From the NCBI RefSeq assembly GCF_900104725.1, contig NZ_LT629758.1:5842501-5906500 (forward strand): a stretch of DNA of 64,000 bases, given 5' to 3'. Source of the stretch: Actinoplanes derwentensis (lineage in GTDB: Bacteria > Actinomycetota > Actinomycetes > Mycobacteriales > Micromonosporaceae). The notes below the pieces were generated by a model. That model searched no databases. It was given only the letters and a program-made list of their open reading frames with translations, and had not been told where the DNA came from. A program made the translations under genes and the position numbers. Numbering within the stretch: the stretch's first letter is position 1; every line of letters begins with the position of its first letter. Shown here one piece after another: positions 17,141-25,906 of this stretch.

Positions 17141-18292
17141 CTACGCGATGATCTTGTCCGTCTCGTGGACCGCAGACGAACGGCGAGTGCCCAGAGGTGT
17201 CCAGATCAGCAGAGCCAGGCTGAACCAGACATAGAGGTTCGAGCCGAACACCGCCAGCGGCGGCCGCGGGCCGGTCTCCCACAGCCAGGTGGCGTGCGAG
17301 GTCATCAGCACGTAGGCGGACGCGCCCAGCCAGAACCGTGGCCGGTCGGTGTCGAACAGTTTCAGGCAGAGGATCAGCGCCGGGATCAACCAGACACAGT
17401 GGTGGATCCAGGTGACCGGGCTGAGCAGACAGCCCAGCACGCCGGTCAGGGCCAGGCCACCGGCCACGTCGGCGGGGGTGCGGGCCACCCGCCACGCCCA
17501 GAACCCGAGCACGGCCAGCGCGCAGAGCAGCCACAACGTCGACTCGACCGTGTCGAACGGGCCTCGGGCCAGGGCGCCGCGCAGCGACTGGTTGGACAGG
17601 AACGACAGCACGCCGACCCGGTTGGTGTCCCACAGTGCCGACGTCCAGAACACCCGGGACTGGTCCGGGAAGATCGCCCCGGCCAGCAGGGTCACCGCCG
17701 TCGCCGCCCCGATCGAGGTGAACAGGGCCCGCCAGCGCCGGGTGACCAGCAGGTAGATGATGAAGACGCCGGGGGTCAGTTTGATCGCGGTGGCCAGGCC
17801 GATGCCGATGCCGGCCCACTTACGGTCCGTCCCGACGCCGAACAGCATGTCGAACGCGACGACGGCCAGCAGCAGCGTGTTGACTTGTCCGAAAGTGATC
17901 GTCTCGCGGACCGGTTCGAAGGCGAGGGCGAAACAGACCGCGACCGCCAGCGGGAACCATCCGGTCCAGCCCCTGCCCCGCAGGTACGACCCGGCCAGCC
18001 AGTGCACCAGCAGGGCCACCGTGACCACGGTGCCGATCGTCGCGAACGTCACCACCAGCGGCAACGGCAGCCACGCCATCGGGGCCATCACCAGACCGGC
18101 GAACGGCGGGTAGGTGAAGCCGTACGGAGTCCCCGGGCGCAGCCAGTCGTAGACCATGCCGCCGTCACGGAACCAGTACTGGACCGCCCCGTAGTAGACC
18201 TTCGAGTCGAAGAACTCGTTACGAAGCCCGCTGACCACGATCAGGGCCACCGCCACCGAGAACAAGCCGAAGACCGTTGCGATTCGTTTCAT
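17141..18292 (-). CDS. GT-C mannosyltransferase, GT87 (PimE-like/DUF2029) family
   Basis: A protein of 383 residues with about nine to ten membrane helices. The acidic first extracellular loop contains RNEFFDSKVYYGA, followed by YGFTYPPFAGLVMAP, FGQVNTLLLAVVAFDML and SPVTWIHHCVWLIP, all typical of polyprenyl-phosphate-mannose-dependent alpha-1,2-mannosyltransferases. The first 74 bp overlap the 3' end of the MptB-like gene on the same strand, pointing to one operon. I infer mannan, phosphatidylinositol mannoside or glycan elaboration at the outer face of the membrane. Confidence 0.85.
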   Translation of the reverse strand: MKRIATVFGLFSVAVALIVVSGLRNEFFDSKVYYGAVQYWFRDGGMVYDWLRPGTPYGFTYPPFAGLVMAPMAWLPLPLVVTFATIGTVVTVALLVHWLAGSYLRGRGWTGWFPLAVAVCFALAFEPVRETITFGQVNTLLLAVVAFDMLFGVGTDRKWAGIGIGLATAIKLTPGVFIIYLLVTRRWRALFTSIGAATAVTLLAGAIFPDQSRVFWTSALWDTNRVGVLSFLSNQSLRGALARGPFDTVESTLWLLCALAVLGFWAWRVARTPADVAGGLALTGVLGCLLSPVTWIHHCVWLIPALILCLKLFDTDRPRFWLGASAYVLMTSHATWLWETGPRPPLAVFGSNLYVWFSLALLIWTPLGTRRSSAVHETDKIIA

Positions 18293-19610
18293 AGAACACT
18301 TTCCACGTCAGGTAGCCCACGAGCGCGGTCATCACGATCGCGCCCTGCGCCTTCGTCGCGAGGGCCAGGTTGTAACCGTCCGGCAGGCACAGGACAGCGG
18401 CCACGGTGACCGGCACCAGCAGCCACTTGGTGTCGTTCTTCGAGGTCACGGCCAGGACCGCGAGCGGCCACAGGGCGTACCAGGGATGGAAGACCGGGGC
18501 CAGCACCACGGTCGCGGTCAGGGCCAGGGCCGCGTTGCGCAGAGCGTCACCCCGCCGCAGCGCGCGCACTCCGAGCAGCACCAGCACCCCGGCCAGCAGG
18601 ATCATCCCGAGCACCCGGGTCACCGGGACCGCGTGCGGCACCCCCAGCATCTGCAGGGTCATCCCGACCGCCGTCGAGGGTGCGGTCCACTGCACCGACA
18701 CCCCGCTGCCGGTCAGGCCGGTGATCCAGCCCAGCCCGAGCCCCGAACCGAGCGAGACCGCCACCAGGGCCAGCACCGCCCCTCCCCCCGACCGGACGAT
18801 CCGGTTGATCCGGCCCGGGATCAGCAGCAGCACGAACGGCAGCACCACGATCGCGGTCGCTTTCACCCCCACCGCGAGACCCAGCAGCACCCCGGTGGTC
18901 AGCGCCCGCTCACTGGTCGCCGCCACCATGCCGCCGAGGATCAGCGCGATCATCACGGCCTCGTTGTGAGCGCCCGAGATCAGATGCACCGGCACCAGCG
19001 GGCAGGCCAGGAACAGCCAGGTCGCCCGCTCCGGCACCAGAGCCACCCGGCGGGCCAGCACCGGCAGGCACACGGCGATCGCCACCACTCCGAGCACCGC
19101 GATCAGGCGGAGCAGCACGACGGTTGCGATCAGCGAGCCGCCGAGCTTGGCGGCCACCGCCGCCAGTACCAGGAAGACCGGACCGTAGGGGGCCGGGGAG
19201 GTGCGCCAGGTGGGCGCGACCGCGTCGCTCCAGGGACACCCCAGAAGATCAACGCCGCCGTCGTACGGGTTGAGCCCCGCCGCCTGCTGCCAGCCCTGAC
19301 ACGCGTACGAATACACGTCATAGCTGCCCAGCGGCAACGACACCAGCAACGGCAGCGACCACAGCCCCGCCGTCACCCACACCCACCGCACCGACGGCGG
19401 ATTCCGGCGGCCCCACCACCAGGCGACGATCAGTAGTACGGTGCCGAACAGCCAGCAGAGCGGCAGCAGCACCCCGTCCTGCCCGGCGAGAATGGTGCGC
19501 GGCGTCACCGTGGGTTCCCACGGATCGGTCGCTCCACCGAGCCAGGACGCGCCGGTGAGGAAGAGACTTCCTGCCAGCCCCGTGTATCGGACGACAGACG
19601 GACGGGGCAT
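18219..19610 (-). CDS. MptB-like polyprenol-phosphomannose alpha-1,6-mannosyltransferase
   Basis: A protein of 463 residues with about 12 membrane helices. The first large loop has LGSYDVYSYACQGWQQA, LNPYDGG and TSPAPYGPVF, matching the MptA/MptB family (acidic residue after the first helices, Tyr/Ser pairs and SPAPYGP). Later helices contain SGAHNEAVMIALIL and FHPWYALWPLAVLAV. ATG 19610 (MPRPSVVRYTG) starts it; the same frame is open much further upstream through the divergent gene, where it is not coding. It overlaps the GT87 gene, so both probably build the same mannose-containing glycan. Confidence 0.85.
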   Translation of the reverse strand: MPRPSVVRYTGLAGSLFLTGASWLGGATDPWEPTVTPRTILAGQDGVLLPLCWLFGTVLLIVAWWWGRRNPPSVRWVWVTAGLWSLPLLVSLPLGSYDVYSYACQGWQQAAGLNPYDGGVDLLGCPWSDAVAPTWRTSPAPYGPVFLVLAAVAAKLGGSLIATVVLLRLIAVLGVVAIAVCLPVLARRVALVPERATWLFLACPLVPVHLISGAHNEAVMIALILGGMVAATSERALTTGVLLGLAVGVKATAIVVLPFVLLLIPGRINRIVRSGGGAVLALVAVSLGSGLGLGWITGLTGSGVSVQWTAPSTAVGMTLQMLGVPHAVPVTRVLGMILLAGVLVLLGVRALRRGDALRNAALALTATVVLAPVFHPWYALWPLAVLAVTSKNDTKWLLVPVTVAAVLCLPDGYNLALATKAQGAIVMTALVGYLTWKVFYETNRNGLRLVLGGGGPDRGQRAS

Positions 19611-19667
19611 GCCGCAGACCCTACCGTGACAGGCTGCTACCGCTGACGTACCGGTAGGGTCGTCCGG

Positions 19668-21257
19668 ATGTGGGCGCGGCACCGGCTGGAGTGGAGCACC
19701 GCGCTGACGGCGGCGGCGCTCGGCGTGCTCTACCTGCTGCTGCCGCCGATGGGTTCGGACCTGGCCGCCCAGGTCGCCCGGACCGGGTTCTTCACCGGGC
19801 ACGGTTTCACCCCGGTCGACCTGCGGTGGTATTCCGGGATCGAACAGTTCGGCTACAGCCTGATCGCGCAGCCGGTGATGGCTCTGCTCGGCGTCCGGGT
19901 CGCCGGCGTGCTGACCCTGGTGGCCGGGCCGGTGCTGCTGACGACGCTGCTCCGCCGCACCGGCGCCGCGCGCCCCGCGCTGGGCGCGGTCCTCGGGACG
20001 GTCACCTTCGCGGGAAACCTGATCAGCGGACGGGTGACGTACGGCCTGGGCGTCTGTCTCGGCCTGGCCGCCCTGCTCACCCTGACTTTCCTGGCCGCCC
20101 GCACTCCCGCCCCTCCTTCTCCCCGGGTCCGGGGGCTCGTGGCGGCCGGGGCGGTTCTCGCCGCGTTCCTCACCGGCGCGGCCAGCCCGGTCGCCGGGCT
20201 CTTCCTCGGCCTGGCCGGGGTCGCGCTGCTGCTGTCGGGCCACTACCGGGCGGGCCTGCTGGTGGCGGTGCCGGCCGCCGTGCCACTCGCGCTGACGTCC
20301 CTGCTCTTCGGCGACGGCGGATGGATGAACATCAGCCGCACCGACACCACCCAGGCCGTGCTGACCGGACTGGTGGTGGCCGCCCTGGTCCCGGTGCGAC
20401 CGATCCGGATCGGCGCCCTGATCTCCTGCGCCGGAGTCCTGGCCGCCGCCCTGATCCACACCCCGGTCGGCCTGAACGCGACCCGCCTCGCGGTGATGTT
20501 CGGCCTGCCGATCCTGGCCGCCTACGCGGAACTCCCCCGCCGCTGCCCCGGATGGGCCGTCTATCCGCTGGTGGCGGTCATGGTGTGGTGGCAGCCGCCG
20601 GTGGTGATCAGTGACGTGCGGGACGTCGGGAATCCCTCCGCCGATCCGGCCTACTTCCAGCCACTGCTGGACCGGCTGGCCGAAGAGCCACTGACCGGCC
20701 GGGTGGAGATCCCACCGACCCGGTCCTATTGGGAGGCGGCCTCACTGGGCGAGATCCCCCTGGCCAGGGGCTGGCTGCGACAGGCCGACATCGACCGGAA
20801 CCCACTGTTCTTCACCACGGTCCCCGGCGCGTCCGGAACCGGCGTCGAGCTGACCGCCGACAGCTACCGGGCGTGGTTGGACGAGCAGGCGGTGCAGTTC
20901 GTAGCCGTACCGGATGTGGAGATCTCCTGGTCCGGGCGAACCGAGGCGCAGATGGTCACGGCCGGGCTGCCGTATCTGTCGCTGATCTGGTCCAGCGAAC
21001 ACTGGCGTCTCTACGCGGTGGCCGCACCCCGGCCGATCGTCGCCGCCCCCGCCACCCTGGTCCGCCAGGATGCCGCGACGATCGTCCTGGACGCCCCCGC
21101 CGCCGGGGAGATCCCCGTCCGGGTGCGCCACCACCGCTGGCTCACCGTCTCCGGCGGAGCGACCGTGACAGCCGACGGCGCGTGGACCCGGATCCGGGTC
21201 CCGGCGGCCGGCCGCTACACATTGACCAGTGACGTGACCCTTGCGGTCCGGAGATAG
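19668..21257 (+). CDS. Polytopic membrane protein, GT-C-like, function unknown
   Basis: A protein of 529 residues. About nine to ten hydrophobic helices occupy residues 8-320 (for example VYPLVAVMVWW), followed by a soluble region of about 200 residues with SYWEAASLGEIPLARGW and a beta-rich end (IPVRVRHHRWLTVSGGATV). The layout resembles glycosyltransferase-like or MFS-annotated actinobacterial proteins with an extracytoplasmic C-terminal domain. ATG 19668 starts it, 57 bp from the divergent MptB-like gene, so a shared promoter region is likely. The context suggests cell-envelope glycan work. I do not recognise catalytic residues. Confidence 0.7.
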   Translation: MWARHRLEWSTALTAAALGVLYLLLPPMGSDLAAQVARTGFFTGHGFTPVDLRWYSGIEQFGYSLIAQPVMALLGVRVAGVLTLVAGPVLLTTLLRRTGAARPALGAVLGTVTFAGNLISGRVTYGLGVCLGLAALLTLTFLAARTPAPPSPRVRGLVAAGAVLAAFLTGAASPVAGLFLGLAGVALLLSGHYRAGLLVAVPAAVPLALTSLLFGDGGWMNISRTDTTQAVLTGLVVAALVPVRPIRIGALISCAGVLAAALIHTPVGLNATRLAVMFGLPILAAYAELPRRCPGWAVYPLVAVMVWWQPPVVISDVRDVGNPSADPAYFQPLLDRLAEEPLTGRVEIPPTRSYWEAASLGEIPLARGWLRQADIDRNPLFFTTVPGASGTGVELTADSYRAWLDEQAVQFVAVPDVEISWSGRTEAQMVTAGLPYLSLIWSSEHWRLYAVAAPRPIVAAPATLVRQDAATIVLDAPAAGEIPVRVRHHRWLTVSGGATVTADGAWTRIRVPAAGRYTLTSDVTLAVRR

Positions 21258-21328
21258 CGCCGTGAACAGTCGGCAGTTGCCCGTCCTTCCCCAGGTGCTG
21301 TGCCCTTCCGCAGGGTTCCGGCCGTAGT

Positions 21329-21356
21329 TACTATCCCGTTGGCCGTCCTGTGGGAC
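21329..21356 (+). promoter_or_regulatory. Possible promoter/operator upstream of fxsA
   Basis: The 240-bp gap before fxsA holds a TACTAT -10-like hexamer at 21329-21334 and a short inverted repeat GTCC-TGTG-GGAC at 21345-21356. No convincing -35 element is seen. The rest of 21258-21498 shows no other structure. This is inference from short motifs only. Confidence 0.25.
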
Positions 21357-21498
21357 AGTTGCGGGTGGTGCTAGGCGTCGTCGGTTCGGTTCGAGCTTCG
21401 TCACACGAGACCCCGCACCGCACCTCCACAGGCCTCTGCCTCGTTGAATCACAGCGCGGCCGACCGCGAGCGCGAACCTCATACGACCTGGAGACATC

Positions 21499-21672
21499 GT
21501 GAACACCGAAGCCGCGACCATGGACGATCTGGTCGAGCCGCTGGCCGTCATCAAGCAGACCCCGCTGCGGGAGATCCGGGCCGAACACGCCGACCGAGTG
21601 GTGCGCCGGATCGTGGACAAGGAGTCCCTCCTCCGGCGGCTGGATGTCGCCGCCTTCCAGTCCGCACATTGA
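21499..21672 (+). CDS. fxsA: FxSxx-COOH precursor peptide (FxsA)
   Basis: A 57-residue peptide starting at GTG 21499, with GGAG 6 nt upstream. It ends in FQSAH at the carboxyl terminus, an exact F-x-S-x-x-COOH motif. The leader is Leu/Glu/Arg-rich (PLAVIKQTPLREIRAEHAD, then RRIVDKESLLRRLDVAAF), as expected for recognition by a radical SAM enzyme. Its TGA overlaps the ATG of the radical SAM gene (TGATG), so precursor and enzyme are translationally coupled. Family knowledge: these peptides sit beside FxsB-type radical SAM/SPASM enzymes that are annotated as cyclophane-forming. The exact crosslink here is not known from sequence; Phe53 and Ser55 are candidates. Confidence 0.9.
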   Translation: MNTEAATMDDLVEPLAVIKQTPLREIRAEHADRVVRRIVDKESLLRRLDVAAFQSAH

Positions 21673-23978
21673 TGCCCGGCTCGACGGATGGTGCGGCTGG
21701 TGGAGCCCATCCGCTGAGCCAGTTCGTTCTGAAGGTGCACGGCCGGTGCGACCTGGCATGCGACCACTGCTATGTCTACGAGCACGCCGATCAGAGCTGG
21801 CGGACGAAACCCCGGATGATGTCCTTGGACGTCGCCGGGGCTGCCGCGCGCCGGATCGCCGAGCACGCGGCGAGCTGGGAGCTGCCGCACGTGCGGCTGG
21901 TTCTGCACGGTGGTGAGCCGCTGCTGCTCGGGCCGGATCGGATGGACGCTCTCATCACGCGGGTGCGGGCGCCGATCGAGGCGGTCACCCGGCTCTCCCT
22001 GACGATGCAGACCAACGGTGTACGCCTCGGCACCGAGATGTGTGACGTGCTGAAGCGTCACGGGGTGCGGGTGGGTGTCTCTCTCGACGGCGATCGGGAC
22101 GCCAACGACAGGCACCGCCGGTTCGCGACCGGTGCGGGCAGTTTCGACCAGGTGCGCGCGGCACTGTCGTTGCTGCGCCGGCCGGATTACCGGGAACTCT
22201 ACGCCGGAATCCTCTGCACCGTGGACGTTCGCAACTCCCCGGAGCAGGTTTACCGGGCGCTGCTCGCCGAGCGCCCGCCGAACGTCGATTTCCTGCTCCC
22301 CCACGCCACCTGGGACAGTCCGCCGTACCGGCCGGAGGGGCAGCCCACCCCGTACGCGGACTGGTTCTCGGTGATCCACCGGCTCTGGCTCGCCGACGGG
22401 CAGCCGATGCGGATCCGCCTCTTCGAGGGTCTGTACTCCACCGCACGTGGCGGCCCCAGCGGCAGTGAGCAGCTCGGCGCCGACACCGTAGACCTGGCCG
22501 TGATCGAGACCGACGGGCGCTACGAGCAGGCCGATTCGGTGAAGACCGCCTACGACGGCGCCCCGGCGACCGGCCTGAGCGTGCTCACCGCCACCGTCGA
22601 CGACGTCTCCCGGCTGCAGCCGATCGCCGCGCGGCAGCACAGCATCGACAACCTGAACCCGGTCTGCCGGTCGTGCCCGGTGGTCCGGCAGTGCGCCGGT
22701 GGTCTCTACGCGCACCGGTTCCGCACCGGCCACGGGTTCGCCAACCCGTCGGTCTTCTGCCCGGACCTGCGTGTCCTGATCGAGCGAACCGACAAGGAGG
22801 TCAGCGTGCACAGCGCGAACACCGAACCGGTACGGACCGGGCCTACCGGGCTGATCAGCGACATCGCGTCGGGTTTCGGCGACGAGGTGACGATCGGGTG
22901 GCTGGCCGAGCAGCAACGGTCGGTCACCCGGGCGCTGATCGCCGCGACGGTCGAGCAGCACGGCACGACCGACGGTTGGGAGACGCTCGCCTGGGTGGAG
23001 GGTGAGCGCCCGGATGCGGTCCGCCGGGTGCTGGCCCATCCGTACGCCCGGGCCTGGGCGGTCGGCATGCTCCGCACCGGCGATCCGGCCGGGATGCCTT
23101 ACCTGGGCGGTCTCGCGGCGGCGGCGGCCGTGCACGCGAACCTTCAGGTGGAGACCGGGGTACGGATCGACCGGGGTGTGGTCACGCTGCCCACGGTCGG
23201 CACGCTCTACTGGCCTCAGACCGTGACCGCCGACGCCCGGATCACCATGGACCAGGGGAAACTGTGGCTCACCGGCCCCGGCGACCAGACGCTCGCGGTC
23301 GATCTCGCCGAGCCGGGTTCCACCTGGCAGCCGACCCGGTGGATCGCGCGGGACGGCTGGAGTGTGCGGATCGAGGACGGTGACCCGGCTCGGGACTGTC
23401 ACGGCTGGACCCCCGCGGGCCGGCTCGACGATCGTGCCGCCGGCCGGTGGCACGAGTCGCTGACCGCGGCATGGGATCTGGTCGACACCGAGCTGCCCGG
23501 GTACGCGCCGGCCCTGCGCGCCGGACTTCAGGTGATCATGCCGTTGGAGCCGGATCCCGCCGGGAAGCAGCGGGCGGCCACCGCGATGGACGCGTTCGGC
23601 TCGATGGCCGCCGCCTTGACCGGCCCGGCCGAGCTGGCGGTGCTGTTGGTGCACGAGTTCCAGCACGCCAAGCTGGGGGCGCTCCTGGACCTTTACGACT
23701 TGCATGTCCGGGACTCGGACGAGCTGGTGGCGGTGGGCTGGAAACCCGAGCCGAGGCCGGTGGAGGCCGCCTTGCAGGGTGTTTACGCGCATGCCGCGGT
23801 GGCCGACGTGTGGCGGCTGCGTTCCGGCACCGATCCGCGCGCCGCCGAGCTGTACTCGATGTACCACCGCTGGACCACCGACGCGATCGCCGCACTGCGG
23901 CGCACGGAGGCGCTGACCCCGCTGGGGACGGACTTCGTCGACCGGCTGGCCGGCACCGTGGAGTCCTGGGGATCGTGA
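21672..23978 (+). CDS. fxsB: FxsB: radical SAM/SPASM peptide maturase fused to a HExxH domain
   Basis: A protein of 768 residues. The radical SAM cluster motif is CDLACDHC (Cys26, Cys30, Cys33) with the glycine motif LHGGEPLLLG near 78. A SPASM-type auxiliary cluster region has CRSCPVVRQC (Cys332, Cys335, Cys341) and a further Cys363 in SVFCPD. The C-terminal half (about 380-768) is a second domain with HEFQH at 661-665, the HExxH motif of the peptide-modification domain fused or adjacent to FxsB proteins. It should install a C-C crosslink on FxsA, with the HExxH domain perhaps adding a second modification. The start overlaps the fxsA stop and the end overlaps the next gene by GTGA. Confidence 0.93.
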   Translation: MPGSTDGAAGGAHPLSQFVLKVHGRCDLACDHCYVYEHADQSWRTKPRMMSLDVAGAAARRIAEHAASWELPHVRLVLHGGEPLLLGPDRMDALITRVRAPIEAVTRLSLTMQTNGVRLGTEMCDVLKRHGVRVGVSLDGDRDANDRHRRFATGAGSFDQVRAALSLLRRPDYRELYAGILCTVDVRNSPEQVYRALLAERPPNVDFLLPHATWDSPPYRPEGQPTPYADWFSVIHRLWLADGQPMRIRLFEGLYSTARGGPSGSEQLGADTVDLAVIETDGRYEQADSVKTAYDGAPATGLSVLTATVDDVSRLQPIAARQHSIDNLNPVCRSCPVVRQCAGGLYAHRFRTGHGFANPSVFCPDLRVLIERTDKEVSVHSANTEPVRTGPTGLISDIASGFGDEVTIGWLAEQQRSVTRALIAATVEQHGTTDGWETLAWVEGERPDAVRRVLAHPYARAWAVGMLRTGDPAGMPYLGGLAAAAAVHANLQVETGVRIDRGVVTLPTVGTLYWPQTVTADARITMDQGKLWLTGPGDQTLAVDLAEPGSTWQPTRWIARDGWSVRIEDGDPARDCHGWTPAGRLDDRAAGRWHESLTAAWDLVDTELPGYAPALRAGLQVIMPLEPDPAGKQRAATAMDAFGSMAAALTGPAELAVLLVHEFQHAKLGALLDLYDLHVRDSDELVAVGWKPEPRPVEAALQGVYAHAAVADVWRLRSGTDPRAAELYSMYHRWTTDAIAALRRTEALTPLGTDFVDRLAGTVESWGS

Positions 23979-24790
23979 CCGGCGAGGCTGTCACGCACGA
24001 CGATCTCGTCGCCGGCCTGACCGCTCTGGGCCTCCCCGAGGGGGGCCTCCTGCTGGTGCACTGCTCGATGCGCCGGATCGGCCGGGTGGACGGTGGCGCG
24101 GCGACCCTGCTCGCCGCGCTGCGTACGGTGGGCGGCCCGGCGGTCACGATCGTGGTGCCGGCCCAGACGCCGGACAATTCGCTGACCAGTCCGGTGTACC
24201 GCACGGCCACGGCCGGGATGACCGGCGCCGAACGCGCTCGCTACGTCGCCGGCATGCCGGGCTTCGATCCGGACCACACACCGTCGTACGGCGTCGGGGT
24301 CTTCGCCGAGCAGATCCGGTCACATCCGGGGGCGCTGCGCAGCCGGCACCCGCAGACGTCCTTCGCCGCGCTGGGGCCGGAGGCCGCCGCCGTGGTGGCC
24401 GTGCACGATCTGGACTGTCATCTCGGCGAGCGTTCCCCCCTCGGTACGCTCTACCGACGTCACGCCATGATCCTGATGCTCGGTGCCGGGATGGCGAAAT
24501 GCACGGCACTGCATCTCGCCGAATATCGTCTCGGCGGCCCGGTACCGACCATGGATTACTCGTGCTTCATGTCCAAAAACGGTCAACGAATCCCGCTGCG
24601 ATTCAGCGCCAGGAAATTGAACGACAGCGATTTCCAGGAAGCCGGAAACGACATTCTCCGGCATTCCTGGGCGATTACCGGCCAGGTGGGCGGCGCGGAA
24701 GCCCATCTCCTGCCACTCGCCCCCGCGGTGGACCAGGCCCGCAGGTGGTTCAGCACGAGCCGCCGAATCAACAACGAAATCAATCAATGA
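23975..24790 (+). CDS. AAC(3)-family N-acetyltransferase of the Fxs operon
   Basis: A protein of 271 residues of the aminoglycoside N(3)-acetyltransferase fold. Family landmarks visible are GGLLLVHCSMRRIG, VVPAQTPDNS, HTPSYGVGVFAEQIR, SRHPQTSFAALGP, SPLGTLYRR and GAGMAKCTALHLAEYRLG, with the His of TALHLAE as the candidate catalytic residue. The GTG start overlaps the fxsB stop, so it is part of the peptide operon rather than a free resistance gene. I infer acyl transfer from CoA onto the modified peptide or a partner. Actual aminoglycoside activity is not implied. Confidence 0.85.
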   Translation: MTGEAVTHDDLVAGLTALGLPEGGLLLVHCSMRRIGRVDGGAATLLAALRTVGGPAVTIVVPAQTPDNSLTSPVYRTATAGMTGAERARYVAGMPGFDPDHTPSYGVGVFAEQIRSHPGALRSRHPQTSFAALGPEAAAVVAVHDLDCHLGERSPLGTLYRRHAMILMLGAGMAKCTALHLAEYRLGGPVPTMDYSCFMSKNGQRIPLRFSARKLNDSDFQEAGNDILRHSWAITGQVGGAEAHLLPLAPAVDQARRWFSTSRRINNEINQ

Positions 24791-24880
24791 CAGCGTGAAG
24801 TCGGGCCACTACTCTGAATCTCCGGACAGGCGGCAGGAAACGGGGATCACAGTGGACGTGCGCGTCGAGGGGAAAAGATC

Positions 24881-25906
24881 GTGCCCACGCCCGATCTCTA
24901 TTTCGCGCTGATTCACGCGCGCACCTCGATCCCGAACCAATGGGTCGACGCCTTCTATCATCGGCTCGACCTGGAGGTGCAGAGCCGGGCCGCGCCGGCC
25001 CCCGGCCTGCGGGTGGGGTCGCTCTACTTCCCGACGGCCGGTGAGGTCCGCCGGGCGCTCGACGCCGGGCTCCCCCGGGTGCGGGTGCTGGTGCCGCTCT
25101 ACACCCGGGAGTTCCTGCACGACCCGCCGCCCGACTTCGGCGACCGGCTGCACCGTCTGGAGGATCCGGCCGAGCAGCCCTTCGTGCATCCGGTGCTCTG
25201 GGAGCCGCACCTGCCGGCCCGCCGGGTGAACGGGCTCGCCCAGGCCGTCTCGCTGGGCGACTCGGTCCAGGAGTACCTGGACTGCGGCATGGCCTCGATC
25301 TGCCGGCTCAACGCCTTCACCCGGCAACTGCGGCGCATCGTCGAGGAGCTGGCCGACCGGCTGGTCGTCGCGGCCGAGGCCCCGGACCGGACGCCCGCGT
25401 GGATGCTGAGCCGGGCGAGACCGCCGGTGCCGCAGAAGCCGCTCGCGCCGAGTTTCCTGATCATCGTGGTCCGGGCGGACTGGCGGGACCCCGACTGGTC
25501 GCCGTACGGCACCGGGCCGGTGACCGAGCGGGCCCGGGACGCCGCTCAGCGGCTCTCCCTGCTGACCGAGATCCGGACCGGGCCGGCGACCGACGGTCTG
25601 CAGGAGTCCGCCGGGGTTCTGCTGCTCGACTCCGGCATGCTCGACGACCCGCGGGACCGGCGGGCGGCCGAGGAGTTCCTTCGCAAGGTGCCGCCGTGGA
25701 TGACGGTGGTGATGGTGATCGGGACGGATCACGCCGACCGGGCTCACGAACTGGCCGCCGAGGCGCGGGCGATGGCACCGAACGGTGTGCAGATCGCCCG
25801 GGACGGCCGGGAGTTCCAACGGGCCGTCGACGAGGCGGTCTCCAAGGCCCGCCGCAACTTCCTTCGCAGCCGGCAGACCAGAAGACCGTGGGAGGACTCG
25901 CGATGA
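24881..25906 (+). CDS. fxsC: TIR-like protein FxsC
   Basis: A protein of 341 residues. The N-terminal about 170 residues resemble the TIR-like fold (LYFALIHARTS...QWVDAFYHRL, RVRVLVPLYTREFL). The C-terminal half has a second alpha/beta unit (FLIIVVRADWRDPDWSPYGTG) and ends in the helical FxsC tail with AVSKARRNFLRSR. GTG 24881 follows GGGGAAAA. Its stop overlaps the fxsT start (ATGA). FxsC proteins accompany FxSxx-COOH peptides; their role is unproven. A signalling or NAD-related function by analogy with TIR domains is speculative, because I cannot confirm a catalytic Glu. Confidence 0.88.
   Translation: MPTPDLYFALIHARTSIPNQWVDAFYHRLDLEVQSRAAPAPGLRVGSLYFPTAGEVRRALDAGLPRVRVLVPLYTREFLHDPPPDFGDRLHRLEDPAEQPFVHPVLWEPHLPARRVNGLAQAVSLGDSVQEYLDCGMASICRLNAFTRQLRRIVEELADRLVVAAEAPDRTPAWMLSRARPPVPQKPLAPSFLIIVVRADWRDPDWSPYGTGPVTERARDAAQRLSLLTEIRTGPATDGLQESAGVLLLDSGMLDDPRDRRAAEEFLRKVPPWMTVVMVIGTDHADRAHELAAEARAMAPNGVQIARDGREFQRAVDEAVSKARRNFLRSRQTRRPWEDSR

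Noticed and set aside
20742..23867. Long minus-strand open frame opposite the membrane protein and Fxs genes
   Set aside because: A high-GC antisense artefact with Arg/His-rich composition and no domain; the plus strand carries clear gene families.
23975..24790. Aminoglycoside resistance gene
   Set aside because: The fold fits, but the operon position and coupling to fxsB argue for a peptide-linked role; resistance is not supported by sequence alone.
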